Shown here: piece by piece, positions 24,079 through 32,920 of the stretch
Numbering within the stretch: the first letter of the stretch is position 1
Layout: each line of letters begins with the position of its first letter
DNA from: Bdellovibrionales bacterium
GTDB lineage: Bacteria > Bdellovibrionota > UBA1018 > CAIMNF01
NCBI GenBank assembly: GCA_947502835.1
Contig: CANNBJ010000003.1
Coordinates: 1 to 64,000 of the forward strand
Length of the DNA: 64,000 nucleotides
Direction: 5' to 3'
Position numbers and translations under genes: made by a program
Notes under the pieces: model-generated
Databases searched by the model: none
What the model was told of the DNA's origin: nothing
What the model saw: only the letters and a program-made list of their open reading frames with translations

Positions 24079-24987
24079 ATGGAAACCAAGAACTCATTCA
24101 GAAAGAAAATTTGGTGGATCGGGTCAGGGCTGCTTCTCGCAGCGGGAATGGTCTGGGTGTTTCGTCCGAAGCCGATTGAGGTGGATGTGGCTCTTGTAAA
24201 GGAGCAGGACTTTATCGAGCGCATCGAGGCAGACGGGGTGCTCCGTTCGAAGAGACGACTCATTGTACCCGCATTCGCCATGGGCGAGATGGGGGCCGTG
24301 GATCTGAAGGTCGGGGATCGGGTGAAAAAGGGACAGACGATCACGACACTGTTTTGGGATCTTGAACGAAGTCCCCTCCGTTCACCGATCACGGGTGTCG
24401 TCTCCAAGGTGTTTCGCGAAAGTGCCGGCCCCGTGCAAAGGGGGGAGGCGGTCATTGAGGTACTCGATCCGCACGAGCTCGAAGTGGCGGTCGAGGTCCT
24501 GACTTTGGATGCCTCCCGCATCCGGTCGGGGAATCCGGCCGTGATTCAGGGGTGGGGGGAAGACGGCAGCATTGCCGCGCATGTCATCCGGGTAAGCAAG
24601 GCGGGCTTTGTGAAGGTCTCCGCTCTCGGAGTCGAAGAGGAGCGGACCGAGGTGGTGCTCGGGTTCGATTCAGGGGCGCGCGCACTTCCAAAGGAGTGGG
24701 GCAGTACCTTCCATGTCGATGTCGAAATCGAGGTGAACCGGCTTTCAAGCCAACGGGTGATTCCGGTCGGGGCCCTCGTTCGAGAGGGGGAGGGATGGAT
24801 GGTGTGGCAGCTCCGGGCTGGCCGCGCGCATGCACAGCCGGTTCGCGTGCGTGCGATTTCCGGGGGCCTGGTTGCTCTTGAACCACAATCCCCCGGACAG
24901 GAAGAGAGCCTCCTTCCTGGCGAGAGTGTGATCCTGTATCCCGGCGATTTGATTCAAAAGGAAATACGGGTGAAGGCGAGAAACTGA
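24079..24987 (+). CDS. Periplasmic adaptor (HlyD/membrane-fusion family)
   Basis: A 302-residue protein with one N-terminal TM (about residues 10-27, IWWIGSGLLLAAGMVW) and a split lipoyl/barrel-sandwich domain (KVGDRVKKGQTITTLFWD, then SPITGVVSKVF), followed by beta-barrel domains. The hairpin between the lipoyl halves is almost absent, as in short DevB- or MacA-like adaptors that do not reach TolC far into the periplasm. It completes the ATPase-permease-adaptor operon; the exported substrate is unknown. Confidence 0.85.
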   Translation: METKNSFRKKIWWIGSGLLLAAGMVWVFRPKPIEVDVALVKEQDFIERIEADGVLRSKRRLIVPAFAMGEMGAVDLKVGDRVKKGQTITTLFWDLERSPLRSPITGVVSKVFRESAGPVQRGEAVIEVLDPHELEVAVEVLTLDASRIRSGNPAVIQGWGEDGSIAAHVIRVSKAGFVKVSALGVEEERTEVVLGFDSGARALPKEWGSTFHVDVEIEVNRLSSQRVIPVGALVREGEGWMVWQLRAGRAHAQPVRVRAISGGLVALEPQSPGQEESLLPGESVILYPGDLIQKEIRVKARN

Positions 24988-24994
24988 GGGGGAC

Positions 24995-26803
24995 TCATGA
25001 GCATTCGACTTTCTTCACTCCGCCCGTGATCCGGTCCAATTTCTGCTCGGAATCCTTGAGAAGGGTCATTGTTTTCTTCTTCAGGGTGATTTTCCCGTCA
25101 CTCAAAAGCGTTTCGACCTTCGCGTGGAATTCCCGGAGTTTTTTCACGCGATTTTGCTCCCAGGTTGTCTTGCATGCGTTCACATCGAGATCAATGATGG
25201 TTTTACGGACAAGTGAGTCCGCCGTCATCACGCTCGGGCGTGATCCGGTGTAGCCATGCTCGATTTTGTCCTCCATCTGGGTTCCGATGAGGAACACGGC
25301 GCCCCAAGAAACCGGATTGATGGCATTGCTGACAAAACCCTCGCCATAGGCTTGGGTGGAGGCATCCACGGCAGACATGCCGCGGAGTCGCTTTTCCAGC
25401 ATGTTCGCAAGGTAGTAGTGAACCGCCCATGAACTCCGTTCCTGGCCCATCGAGTTCTCGGCTTCGACAAATCGGGAAGGTTCGTCATAGCACCCGATCG
25501 AGAGCAAAAGCTCCGGTTTCAGATTCTTCATCGCAACCGCTTTTTTCATGTACTCCTCGGCTTCCTCTCCGCCACCGGAGTGTTGGAGTGAAACCACATC
25601 GAGGTATTGGATGTCCGCGGGAATTCCCCGAATGCACGCATCAAGATCGTTGTCTTGGGTGTTCGAGCGGACGCAGTAGTAATCCGAGATGCTCTTCAGT
25701 TTTGAGCGGACAATCTCCTCCCCGTAGGTGTCAATGATCCCGGTCGCGACATCCGAATTCAGTGCGGAATCAATCAAGACGATCACGGCACGCTTGCCGC
25801 GAAGGGCGACTCGTTGACTCTTCTTTCCACCGGCAGCCCTGAAGATCGGGTAGGCGATGGTCGAGATTCCGGCTTTCGCGACACCCAAGAAGGAGTTTCC
25901 CACCTTGAGCGAGGCATCGAGGAGCTCGAGCGTCCCATCGAGAGTTTTCGCGGTGCCCGGATCGATGATCCCGCTGACAAAGTCACGCATTCCGTTTCGG
26001 ATCAGCTTCCCGGCGCCGCGCAGTTCGTCCCATGCGCCCGCAAGATTGTGGCCCGGGGAGCGGGTGACCGATTCGGAGGCGAGGCTCGTGATCATTGCCG
26101 GAAGGTCATAGAAGATTTTTTGAAGGGGCCAGGAAACAAGTTTTACCGGAGAGTAGACCCAAGGAGAGCGGTCAAAGTCGCTGTCCACGAGCCATTTTTC
26201 CTTCACATCCAGAAGGATCTCGCTTGGCTCCACCAAGTCGGGCTCGCGTTTGGAGTGATCCAGGGCGGCGCCCGGATGGAGAAGGGGAGTGGCTGAGTAT
26301 CCACGGGACTTCCGGATCAGGGAATTCAACGACTGTTCGAATGCAGCAAGGGATTCCGCACCGACTCCTTCGAGTTCAAAGACCGAAGCTTCGCGGGAGT
26401 TGACCCGTCCGAGGAGGTTTTTCCGAACCACTTCCGTGTCGATGGTTCCTTGCGAGAGCTTGACGAGAACATCCACGCGCGGAGACCGATAAGCGATCGT
26501 CTGTTCCGCAGGTTCGAATCGGATCTTTCGTTTTCTGCCAAAGGGAAATTCGAACTCCACGTTCCCGAGAATCGCTTTCTGGATCGTCGGGAGCCTGTAG
26601 AGCAGCACCTCGATTGCCGACGCTTCCCGGTAGCGAAGGGATCCGTTGTTCCGCTCACGCTCGGACGCAAGAAGGTGAGCGAGCCGGTAGATGCCGGCCC
26701 GGGCCACTTCCGCCCGGTCGGGGAGGGTGGGAGTCGCGCAGGCGACTTCTTTTCCGATCAAGAGGGACAAAACCAACGCCAATGCACTTCCGAAACGAAT
26801 CAT
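24995..26803 (-). CDS. Secreted protein of unknown function with caspase-like His/Cys pair
   Basis: A 602-residue protein with a Sec signal (about 23 residues, ending ACA). Residues of about 340-500 read like a caspase-fold (clan CD) domain: a hydrophobic strand VIVLIDSAL, then LDVVSLQHSGGGE with His408 and LLLSIGCYDE with Cys438, followed by an end resembling CHAT domains (AVHYYLANMLEKRLRGMSA). The spacing matches the His-Gly ... Cys dyad of CHAT and C13/C14 peptidases, but the identity is too low to be sure. Six bases separate it from the convergent adaptor gene. Confidence 0.7.
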   Translation of the reverse strand: MIRFGSALALVLSLLIGKEVACATPTLPDRAEVARAGIYRLAHLLASERERNNGSLRYREASAIEVLLYRLPTIQKAILGNVEFEFPFGRKRKIRFEPAEQTIAYRSPRVDVLVKLSQGTIDTEVVRKNLLGRVNSREASVFELEGVGAESLAAFEQSLNSLIRKSRGYSATPLLHPGAALDHSKREPDLVEPSEILLDVKEKWLVDSDFDRSPWVYSPVKLVSWPLQKIFYDLPAMITSLASESVTRSPGHNLAGAWDELRGAGKLIRNGMRDFVSGIIDPGTAKTLDGTLELLDASLKVGNSFLGVAKAGISTIAYPIFRAAGGKKSQRVALRGKRAVIVLIDSALNSDVATGIIDTYGEEIVRSKLKSISDYYCVRSNTQDNDLDACIRGIPADIQYLDVVSLQHSGGGEEAEEYMKKAVAMKNLKPELLLSIGCYDEPSRFVEAENSMGQERSSWAVHYYLANMLEKRLRGMSAVDASTQAYGEGFVSNAINPVSWGAVFLIGTQMEDKIEHGYTGSRPSVMTADSLVRKTIIDLDVNACKTTWEQNRVKKLREFHAKVETLLSDGKITLKKKTMTLLKDSEQKLDRITGGVKKVECS

Positions 26804-26893
26804 GGTGCCGCGGACGCTATCGCAATGGTTTTAATTTATCAATAGAATTTGTTTAATCGAGGCGTGCAAAGGGCCCCCATTGCGAGAACTCTT

Positions 26894-27943
26894 CTACTTC
26901 TGGACCCGTTTCAACATCCGGTTCACCTCGGTAAGCACAGTCACAAACCCGTTCGGGTGACCCTCGATCGGCCCAAGAACTCCATGCCCGCCCCCTTTGA
27001 CTTCCAGATATTTCAGGTTTGAGGGATTCTTTTTGGTCCAAGCTTGAAAGACCGACTTTGCGCTCTCACTTTGAAAAGGATCCTTCTGCCCGATCAGCAA
27101 AAGAGTCGGAGTCGTGCCCGTCGGTTGATCCTGATTCCCCCAAGGCAGGTTCCCGTATGCGGGGTCGGCGCGGGTTTGAACGGCGGGATTCTTCGCAAGG
27201 CTTCCGCTCCGGTACATCTCCGATTCCACGCCGATGGCGAACTCCAGCCCGAGCTCCCGCTCGGGCACAATCAGTCCGGTCAGAATCAATCCGTCGATGA
27301 GGCCCGGATTCCTTCGACTCACTTCGATCAGGAATCCCGAGGAGTAACAGAATCCCACGGCCACGAAGGGGCGGTTCGGGGCTCGAGCGCGCAAATCTTT
27401 CACGTACTGGGTGTAGTAGTCGATGATGCCTTCATAGGTGTCGAGCGGTGTGACGTCCGAGTTGTTTCCGCATCCGGGCAAATCCGGTGCTTCGGCGTAG
27501 ATGTCCTGGACCCGAGGGGTCTTTTTCCTCATTTGATCGAGGGCGCTTCCGGGTTCAATGTTCTTCTCGGCCTTTGTCAGAGCCTGCATCATGTTGAACA
27601 TGGAGCCACCGTGACTGATCTCTGCATTCATTCCATGAAAAAGTCCCACTACCACTGAGGCTTTTCCGGGCGCCACGCTCTTTGTGGAATAGTAAACGGT
27701 GGTCGAGTATTTTCCGTTTTCGCCGAAAGAATGGGGTCTCATGGCAAAATGCCTGAAGCGGGATCCGGCCGGAGTGACGAGGGCTGTTCCTTTCGTGGCG
27801 GGAATCACTTTCAGGGTTCGGATGGAGAGGAGTGCAGGGCAGTCGACGGGGCCTTCCTGGGTCCGGAGGGAGGCGGGATCATCATGGGCTAGCGCATGAA
27901 TGGGCAGCCCGATCAGAAGAAGAAAACCAGATAAACCAAGCAT
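26894..27943 (-). CDS. Secreted alpha/beta hydrolase with Cys nucleophile (DLH-like)
   Basis: A 349-residue protein with a signal peptide (GLSGFLLLIGLPIHALA). The nucleophile elbow reads VGFCYSSG: Cys stands where most hydrolases have Ser, as in dienelactone hydrolases (GxCxG). An acid candidate lies in IGQKDPFQSE and the His in GGGHGVLGP. The ATG at 27943 is preferred to one at 27973 because it places the signal at the N-terminus. The substrate is unknown. A short gap (26804-26893) to the next gene shows nothing notable. Confidence 0.8.
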   Translation of the reverse strand: MLGLSGFLLLIGLPIHALAHDDPASLRTQEGPVDCPALLSIRTLKVIPATKGTALVTPAGSRFRHFAMRPHSFGENGKYSTTVYYSTKSVAPGKASVVVGLFHGMNAEISHGGSMFNMMQALTKAEKNIEPGSALDQMRKKTPRVQDIYAEAPDLPGCGNNSDVTPLDTYEGIIDYYTQYVKDLRARAPNRPFVAVGFCYSSGFLIEVSRRNPGLIDGLILTGLIVPERELGLEFAIGVESEMYRSGSLAKNPAVQTRADPAYGNLPWGNQDQPTGTTPTLLLIGQKDPFQSESAKSVFQAWTKKNPSNLKYLEVKGGGHGVLGPIEGHPNGFVTVLTEVNRMLKRVQK

Positions 27944-27998
27944 TTCGGGGCGTAGACTGCCATAGCTGATCAAAAAAGTAAAATATTTTCAGACCGCA

Positions 27999-28027
27999 TT
28001 GACGCTTAGCGTTATTCAAAGTAAAAT
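27999..28027 (+). promoter_or_regulatory. Sigma-70 promoter of the HExxH-protein gene
   Basis: TTGACG (27999-28004), 17-bp spacer, TAAAAT (28022-28027). It predicts a start near 28034, about 20 nt before a strong ribosome-binding site at 28045-28052. Confidence 0.7.
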
Positions 28028-28056
28028 GCTCTCGGTTTGCGACCCGGGAGGCAGAG

Positions 28057-28119
28057 ATGAATCCAATCAATACCGTTAAATTCCTTCTTTCTGTAAGTGT
28101 TTTACCGTCTTTTTATTGA
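28057..28119 (+). CDS. Possible 20-residue leader peptide
   Basis: The first ATG of the mRNA, with a strong ribosome-binding site (GGGAGGCAG) and 20 codons (MNPINTVKFLLSVSVLPSFY, hydrophobic). It ends with TGA and is in the same frame as the HExxH gene that starts 9 nt later. It may be a coupling leader or a signal peptide interrupted by a nonsense codon. Confidence 0.45.
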   Translation: MNPINTVKFLLSVSVLPSFY

Positions 28120-28128
28120 GCGCGCTTC

Positions 28129-29826
28129 ATGAGGTGGAGCCGGCTTGCGATCAGCTTTCTAATTTGTTTTTTCCCGAACTCCGGGTTTGGTGGCCCTTTG
28201 GGCTGTCTGGAATCCCTGAAGCCTGAACTCAAGGAGAACCCTGGGAGTGCGGAGTGGAGCGCGACGATTGCAAGTCTCGGAAACCGCTACGACCGGATCT
28301 TTCCCGAGCTTGGAATTTCGCGCATGGACCCGAAGCTCAGAAAACTCACCGTGAGAGCCTTGATTGCGATTGATCTGAACTCGGCAGGGCGTGACTTGAC
28401 GCCAACCCTTGTGTTGCAGCTTCGAAATCTTTTGAGTCGTTTCAAGGGACATCCCTCATTGGAGTCGCTTTCTGCGAGTTATATCGGAAGCTTTGCCCGG
28501 GGAAATGTCGAGGACGCAAAACGTGAAGCAGCGATTCTTCTTGAGTACTTGCAGCCCTCGGAAACGGGGAGTGCCCCTTCCTTGTATGGGATTCATCCGG
28601 AGGATTCGCCGATCTGGCAAGAGACGGGAAAAGAACACTCCGCGGTGGTGGAGCGGATCACGGTCAAAGACGTCATGGGCAGGGATCATGGGATCTTCCT
28701 GCTGATGGGACACCCCGAGAATGCAACCTCCGCCGTTCAGCGCTTTCATCAGATCCTGAAGGTTCGTTACGGATCCGAGCTCTACATCAATGATGATCTT
28801 GTTCCGAGCGCACTCGGGTTTTACCAGCACAATCCGGAGGCGGGAGGCGCGGGGCCTTCCTACATCATTCTGCGAAGCGAGAACCTGAAGTCCGATTTCC
28901 TTGATTTCGTCGGCTATCACGAGGGACGTCATGTGATGTTCAAATCGGCGCGCACCCGAATGAAGCCGATCGGAGCGGTCGAAATCCAGGTCTCCGCGCA
29001 GAACGGAGTGGACCTCCCGGTGTGGTATGAGATGGATCTTCTCGTTCCGACTCCGGAAAACGAGGCGCTTCGGGCACGGCATGCACTGGACAAGAACGCC
29101 TATAGAACCTTCATGACGTTTGAAGAGAACTACAATCATGTGAAAGACCTCCAGTATGCGCCCCGCCTCAGCCATCAGAGGGTGTTGGACTTGTTTGATA
29201 CGCACGAGGTTCTGCCGCCCTACCGGCTTTTTGATCTTGAGCTGGTCAGGAGCAAGATCGATCTTCTGAATGAAATCACCTTTAAAACGAAGAATACGGC
29301 ACTGGATGCCCGTCTTCTCCTCGAGAAGGAAGTGCGGGCCCTCCAGAAGGACATCGGGAATGCTCCTTCGGTGATCCCGATTCTCGAGGGACTCGGAGGC
29401 GAGGCAATGGTTCTCGAGGTGAACGGCAGATACTCCATGAAGATCGATTTCCCGACCACCCCGGAGCGGGATCTTGCACAGGAGCTTTTGCGTGCGTACG
29501 AAACGTTCCAGACAACAAGGGAGCCTGGATTTGATTCCGGAGTCGCATCGAAAACCGAGATTGAGAACGGGTTCTTGGCTGTCCTCACACGGTTTCAGGA
29601 AACGCTTTCAGAGCGCTTGATCGAGTCCTACGATTTCGCCCTCGGGATCAAGATCGGGCTTGCGGGCCTTTCGGATCGTTTCAAGATCGTTTCAGTGAAA
29701 TCCGGAATCACGAAGGAGGAGTATCTGGACTTCAGACGGGAACTCTTCCACCAGGGCAGAACCGCAAAAAGGGCTCTCTTCAAAGAAGGGACTGGAGAAG
29801 ACGATTCCAATCCGCCCGGGCCCTGA
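28129..29826 (+). CDS. Secreted protein with HExxH zinc-protease motif
   Basis: A 565-residue protein with a Sec signal (about 22 residues, ending GFGG). Residues 264-268 read HEGRH within FVGYHEGRHVMF, a zincin-type HExxH; a Glu-containing segment downstream (FMTFEENYNH) could give the third ligand. The rest is helical and unfamiliar, and no known peptidase family was recognised. It has a weak ribosome-binding site and follows a leader ORF in the same frame. The 3' end overlaps the convergent kinase gene by 47 bp. Confidence 0.75.
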   Translation: MRWSRLAISFLICFFPNSGFGGPLGCLESLKPELKENPGSAEWSATIASLGNRYDRIFPELGISRMDPKLRKLTVRALIAIDLNSAGRDLTPTLVLQLRNLLSRFKGHPSLESLSASYIGSFARGNVEDAKREAAILLEYLQPSETGSAPSLYGIHPEDSPIWQETGKEHSAVVERITVKDVMGRDHGIFLLMGHPENATSAVQRFHQILKVRYGSELYINDDLVPSALGFYQHNPEAGGAGPSYIILRSENLKSDFLDFVGYHEGRHVMFKSARTRMKPIGAVEIQVSAQNGVDLPVWYEMDLLVPTPENEALRARHALDKNAYRTFMTFEENYNHVKDLQYAPRLSHQRVLDLFDTHEVLPPYRLFDLELVRSKIDLLNEITFKTKNTALDARLLLEKEVRALQKDIGNAPSVIPILEGLGGEAMVLEVNGRYSMKIDFPTTPERDLAQELLRAYETFQTTREPGFDSGVASKTEIENGFLAVLTRFQETLSERLIESYDFALGIKIGLAGLSDRFKIVSVKSGITKEEYLDFRRELFHQGRTAKRALFKEGTGEDDSNPPGP

Positions 29827-31273
29827 GTTCAGCAAGCACGGAATAGAGCCCCCATTGAAGGCGGTTTACGAAGAGCCAGTCGCGGGGCAGGGAGGAGGAT
29901 GCCCTGTTTTTGTTGTTCAGGATCACCCGTGCCCAGATCTCCTCCACGAAGGCCGGAGTGAATGTGAATTCTCCCTTGGTCAGGAAGGGCGAATACAAAA
30001 AGGAAATCATCTCGAAGTGGTGGTCGAAATCAAAGCACGCCGGATCCGGAACGTAGCCCATCCGGACCACAAGTTCTGCGACCTTCGTGCGATCCTTCGC
30101 AAGAAGCGCCCGAAGCAAGAGAGCGAAATCCGCGACAAACTCCGGAGTGAACTCCTTTACACTGCCGAAATCATGGAAGATCACGGAGTCATCCTGGAAC
30201 TGGAAATTGCCCGGATGGGGATCGCAATTCAAGATGCGGTGCCGAAACAGGCTTTCAAATGCGAATCGGAACAGGACGATTCCCGCCTCGTTTTTGCGAT
30301 CCTGTGATGCGACCTCGCAAAAACTGCGAAACGAGCGCCCCGTGAGGTTTTCCTGGGCAAGAACGCGTGAACTGGAAAATTCAGGAAGGGTTGCCGGAAT
30401 CTTGATGGTCGAATCCCCCTCATGGATCCGTCGGAATCGCTCCTGGTACTCACGCTCCCGCACATAGTCGCACTCAAGGTCGGCCTGACAGGCGAGCTCC
30501 TGGACAAAAGACTCGCGATCTTGTTTCCGGAAAATGAGGGTGCCGAACAGGTCGATGAAGCGGGTGTACTTCAAATCGGAGTGAAGGGATTTTTGAATGC
30601 CCGGATACTGGATCTTGAGTGCAATCCCGGTTCCATCGCGAAGGCGGGCCTCATGCACTTGTCCAATGCTTCCCACACCGAGAGGGACCGGGTTCCAGGA
30701 TGCGAAGAGAAACCGTGGGGGCGCGCCGAGTTCTTCTTCGACGACGCTCTCGATCAGATCGGTTCTGAGCGGGTTTGCATGACTTTGCAGAATTTCAAAG
30801 GGCTCTCGCAGGCTCGCGATCCCGCCTGCCTGAACGTAGCCCACCATTTGGCCGGCCTTCATCATGAGTCCCTTGAGATTTCCAAGAGTCTTCACGAGTT
30901 TGGCCGAATCCCTCGCAGGGTCCGGACTCGCGCCCGCCCACCGTAAAAGAAATCGTCCGGCAAACCGGGCGGCCAGTCCCGCAACAGCCAGGGAAAGCTT
31001 GATGTTCCTTGAAATCCCGGTCCCGGGAGGCTCGGTGGAGAGGGAACGCTCGGGCTTGGGAGCCTGGATCCCGGCTTGGTCCTCGTAGATTTCGATCAGT
31101 TTCAAGACGGGGCCCGGGATCGTGCGAGCGCCGCTCTCCCAAGAGGAGACGGCCGTATGGGCCACTCGAAACTCGCACGCAAGATCCCGTTGGGAGAGTT
31201 GGAGTGCTTCTCTCAATTTTCTCAGGCGCAAGGCCTCGGGACGGCGTTTTGATTCCGGCTGCGAGCGGGGCAT
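29780..31273 (-). CDS. Helix-turn-helix (XRE) fused to ABC1/UbiB-type kinase
   Basis: A 497-residue fusion. Residues of about 17-72 form an XRE-type HTH (LRKLREALQLSQRDLACEF ... AVSSWESGARTIPG). Residues 120-400 are an ABC1/ADCK/UbiB atypical kinase: the KxGQ motif in LMMKAGQM, PLGVGSIGQVHEA (a changed alanine-rich loop), a Lys in LKIQYPG, the catalytic DPHPGNF and the metal-binding HDFGS. UbiB proteins normally support ubiquinone biosynthesis as membrane-associated ATPases; a DNA-binding head on one is unusual. A single TM-like stretch lies at 95-115. It might be a regulator with an atypical kinase output. Confidence 0.85.
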   Translation of the reverse strand: MPRSQPESKRRPEALRLRKLREALQLSQRDLACEFRVAHTAVSSWESGARTIPGPVLKLIEIYEDQAGIQAPKPERSLSTEPPGTGISRNIKLSLAVAGLAARFAGRFLLRWAGASPDPARDSAKLVKTLGNLKGLMMKAGQMVGYVQAGGIASLREPFEILQSHANPLRTDLIESVVEEELGAPPRFLFASWNPVPLGVGSIGQVHEARLRDGTGIALKIQYPGIQKSLHSDLKYTRFIDLFGTLIFRKQDRESFVQELACQADLECDYVREREYQERFRRIHEGDSTIKIPATLPEFSSSRVLAQENLTGRSFRSFCEVASQDRKNEAGIVLFRFAFESLFRHRILNCDPHPGNFQFQDDSVIFHDFGSVKEFTPEFVADFALLLRALLAKDRTKVAELVVRMGYVPDPACFDFDHHFEMISFLYSPFLTKGEFTFTPAFVEEIWARVILNNKNRASSSLPRDWLFVNRLQWGLYSVLAELRARADWNRLLQSLL

Positions 31274-31406
31274 GGCGCGCGAATCTTACAGAATCCGACA
31301 AAAACAGGCAATGAAAAGGGGCGTTTTGGTGTTCACAATGTGGAATTCCGGAGGCTTCGGGGGGAATTCCTTCTCTTTTATAAACAAAATAAGTATAAAG
31401 CTTCGC

Positions 31407-31730
31407 ATGAAGCAGTACATTTCAATCCCCTGTCTCCTCGTCTCCCTCCTCCTTGCCGGTTGCGGCCAGGCGAACACCGCGAACGGGCATCTGGGCTCGA
31501 TCGATCAGACCGCAAAGGAGATGAAGGAGGAGCTGAAGAAGACCCGGGAGTTCCTGGATACTGCAACAACCCAGTCCCAGAGAATTGCCGATGCCCTGGT
31601 TTCGCTCCAAACCCTGGCTCAGGACATGGTGAAGATCATCCAGACCACTTTTGTGAAGAAGCCTCCGGCAGCCACTGACGATATCGATTCGGTTCTGGGT
31701 GGTGGAGCGGACGAAGGAGAAAAGAAATGA
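31407..31730 (+). CDS. Small lipoprotein with helical mature part
   Basis: A 107-residue lipoprotein (lipobox LLAGC, Cys17) whose mature part is a predicted long helix (EMKEELKKTREFLDTATTQ) and an acidic tail. The frame extends upstream but the signal peptide fixes the start at 31407; TATAAA boxes lie at 31378 and 31395. The stop overlaps the next gene by 4 bp (ATGA), so the two are co-translated. Confidence 0.82.
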   Translation: MKQYISIPCLLVSLLLAGCGQANTANGHLGSIDQTAKEMKEELKKTREFLDTATTQSQRIADALVSLQTLAQDMVKIIQTTFVKKPPAATDDIDSVLGGGADEGEKK

Positions 31731-32395
31731 AGGGATCCATGAGAAAGTCTTTTTTGTTGTCCATGTTTTTGGCTGCCCAACTTACCCATGGGGTCCGGGC
31801 AGTGGCCGGGGAAACTTCGATCTCGGAACACCACTGTGCGCCTGCTTCGATTCAGGGCGTGCACACGCTGTTCACGAAATACAATGAGTATTCGCGCATG
31901 CCCGGGGCTGCCTACACGGTGGATCTTGCAGGGGTGGAGGTTGAACTCATTCGCATGGTCAAGTCGCAAGCAAAACTCGTGAGCTCCACCGGTAAGGATT
32001 CCCGCAACAATGTCTGGATGGTTCTTCAGCCCGCTCTGGTGGAGGACGGAGCCCTCTATCCGCGGTTCTTGCTCGACTGCGGGGTGAAATGGACCGGCTC
32101 CAATCGGTTTGACCAGCTCTGCACGCTTCAAAAGGACAAGCAACACTTTGGTCTTGATGACCTCAAGATGAGTGTCCGTGCGATTCAGGGTGAAAAGGGG
32201 TGTGGGGCCAATCAAACCGGCATTCAGATTGATGTCAAAATGGTTTCCAATCCTGCGCACGTGGAAAGAATCAAGACGGGAGCCTTGGGCGCCGCCGGAG
32301 TCCTTGCTCCGCTTTTGTCGGTATTGTTTGATGAGGACAGTTTCTTTCGGGAGTACTTCAGCTTCATCTACGGCGAATGGATCAAAACCCTCTGA
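31727..32395 (+). CDS. Secreted protein of unknown function
   Basis: A 222-residue protein with a Sec signal (about 28 residues; AVAG cut region). Four Cys in the mature part and a hydrophobic segment near residues 185-205 (GALGAAGVLAPLLSVLF). It has a good ribosome-binding site (GAAGGAG) and overlaps the small lipoprotein gene, so both products are probably made together. No family recognised. It is convergent with queF, 8 bp away. Confidence 0.78.
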   Translation: MKGSMRKSFLLSMFLAAQLTHGVRAVAGETSISEHHCAPASIQGVHTLFTKYNEYSRMPGAAYTVDLAGVEVELIRMVKSQAKLVSSTGKDSRNNVWMVLQPALVEDGALYPRFLLDCGVKWTGSNRFDQLCTLQKDKQHFGLDDLKMSVRAIQGEKGCGANQTGIQIDVKMVSNPAHVERIKTGALGAAGVLAPLLSVLFDEDSFFREYFSFIYGEWIKTL

Positions 32396-32403
32396 GTTCG
32401 CTG

Positions 32404-32910
32404 CTAGTAGGGTTTCCCGAGTTCGAAAGTGTATTTCCCGGGTGCGTAGCCCGCGCGTCTTGATTCAAACAGTTCGCGATACGCTTTTTCGCCATTGTGC
32501 ATGCTTGAAAAGGGGAAGATTGCAATTCCGCCGCGTGGTGTGAACTCGCCGATGACCTCAAGGTAGCGGGGATTCATCAGGGTTCCGAGGTCATTGCAAA
32601 TTTTTTGGATGCAGTCCTCATGGAAGTCCCCGTGATTCCGGAAGCTGAAGAGATACATCTTCAGGGCCTTTGACTCCACCATCTTCCGATCCGCAATGTA
32701 GTTGATGAAGATCTTTGCAAAATCGGGTTGTCCCGTCAGCGGACACAGTGAGGTAAACTCCGTGCACACGAAGCTGACCCACTGGGGAGTCGACGGGTTC
32801 TTGTTGGGAAACGCTTCCAAAAGCCCCGGGTCATACTGGAACCCGTAGCGGGTGTCCTTTTTTCCGAGATGGCTTACGCCCTTCAGTTCTGATTTCTTTC
32901 GTCCTGTCAT
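32404..32910 (-). CDS. queF: NADPH-dependent 7-cyano-7-deazaguanine reductase
   Basis: Reduces preQ0 to preQ1 in queuosine biosynthesis for tRNA modification. The 168-residue size is that of the single-domain (YkvM-like) type. The catalytic Cys lies in TSLCPLTGQPDFA, and the family signature ESKALKMYLFSFRNHGDFHED (quoted in part: ESKALKMYLFSFR) is complete. The other queuosine genes are not in the window. It is 10 bp after the secreted-protein gene upstream on the same strand and may be co-transcribed with it. Confidence 0.95.
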   Translation of the reverse strand: MTGRKKSELKGVSHLGKKDTRYGFQYDPGLLEAFPNKNPSTPQWVSFVCTEFTSLCPLTGQPDFAKIFINYIADRKMVESKALKMYLFSFRNHGDFHEDCIQKICNDLGTLMNPRYLEVIGEFTPRGGIAIFPFSSMHNGEKAYRELFESRRAGYAPGKYTFELGKPY

Positions 32911-32920
32911 GGTGCCCGGC

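Noticed and set aside
32386-32412. Bidirectional terminator between convergent genes (AAACCCT / AGGGTTT)
   Set aside because: A 7-bp stem with a 17-nt loop and no T tract on either side; too weak to call.
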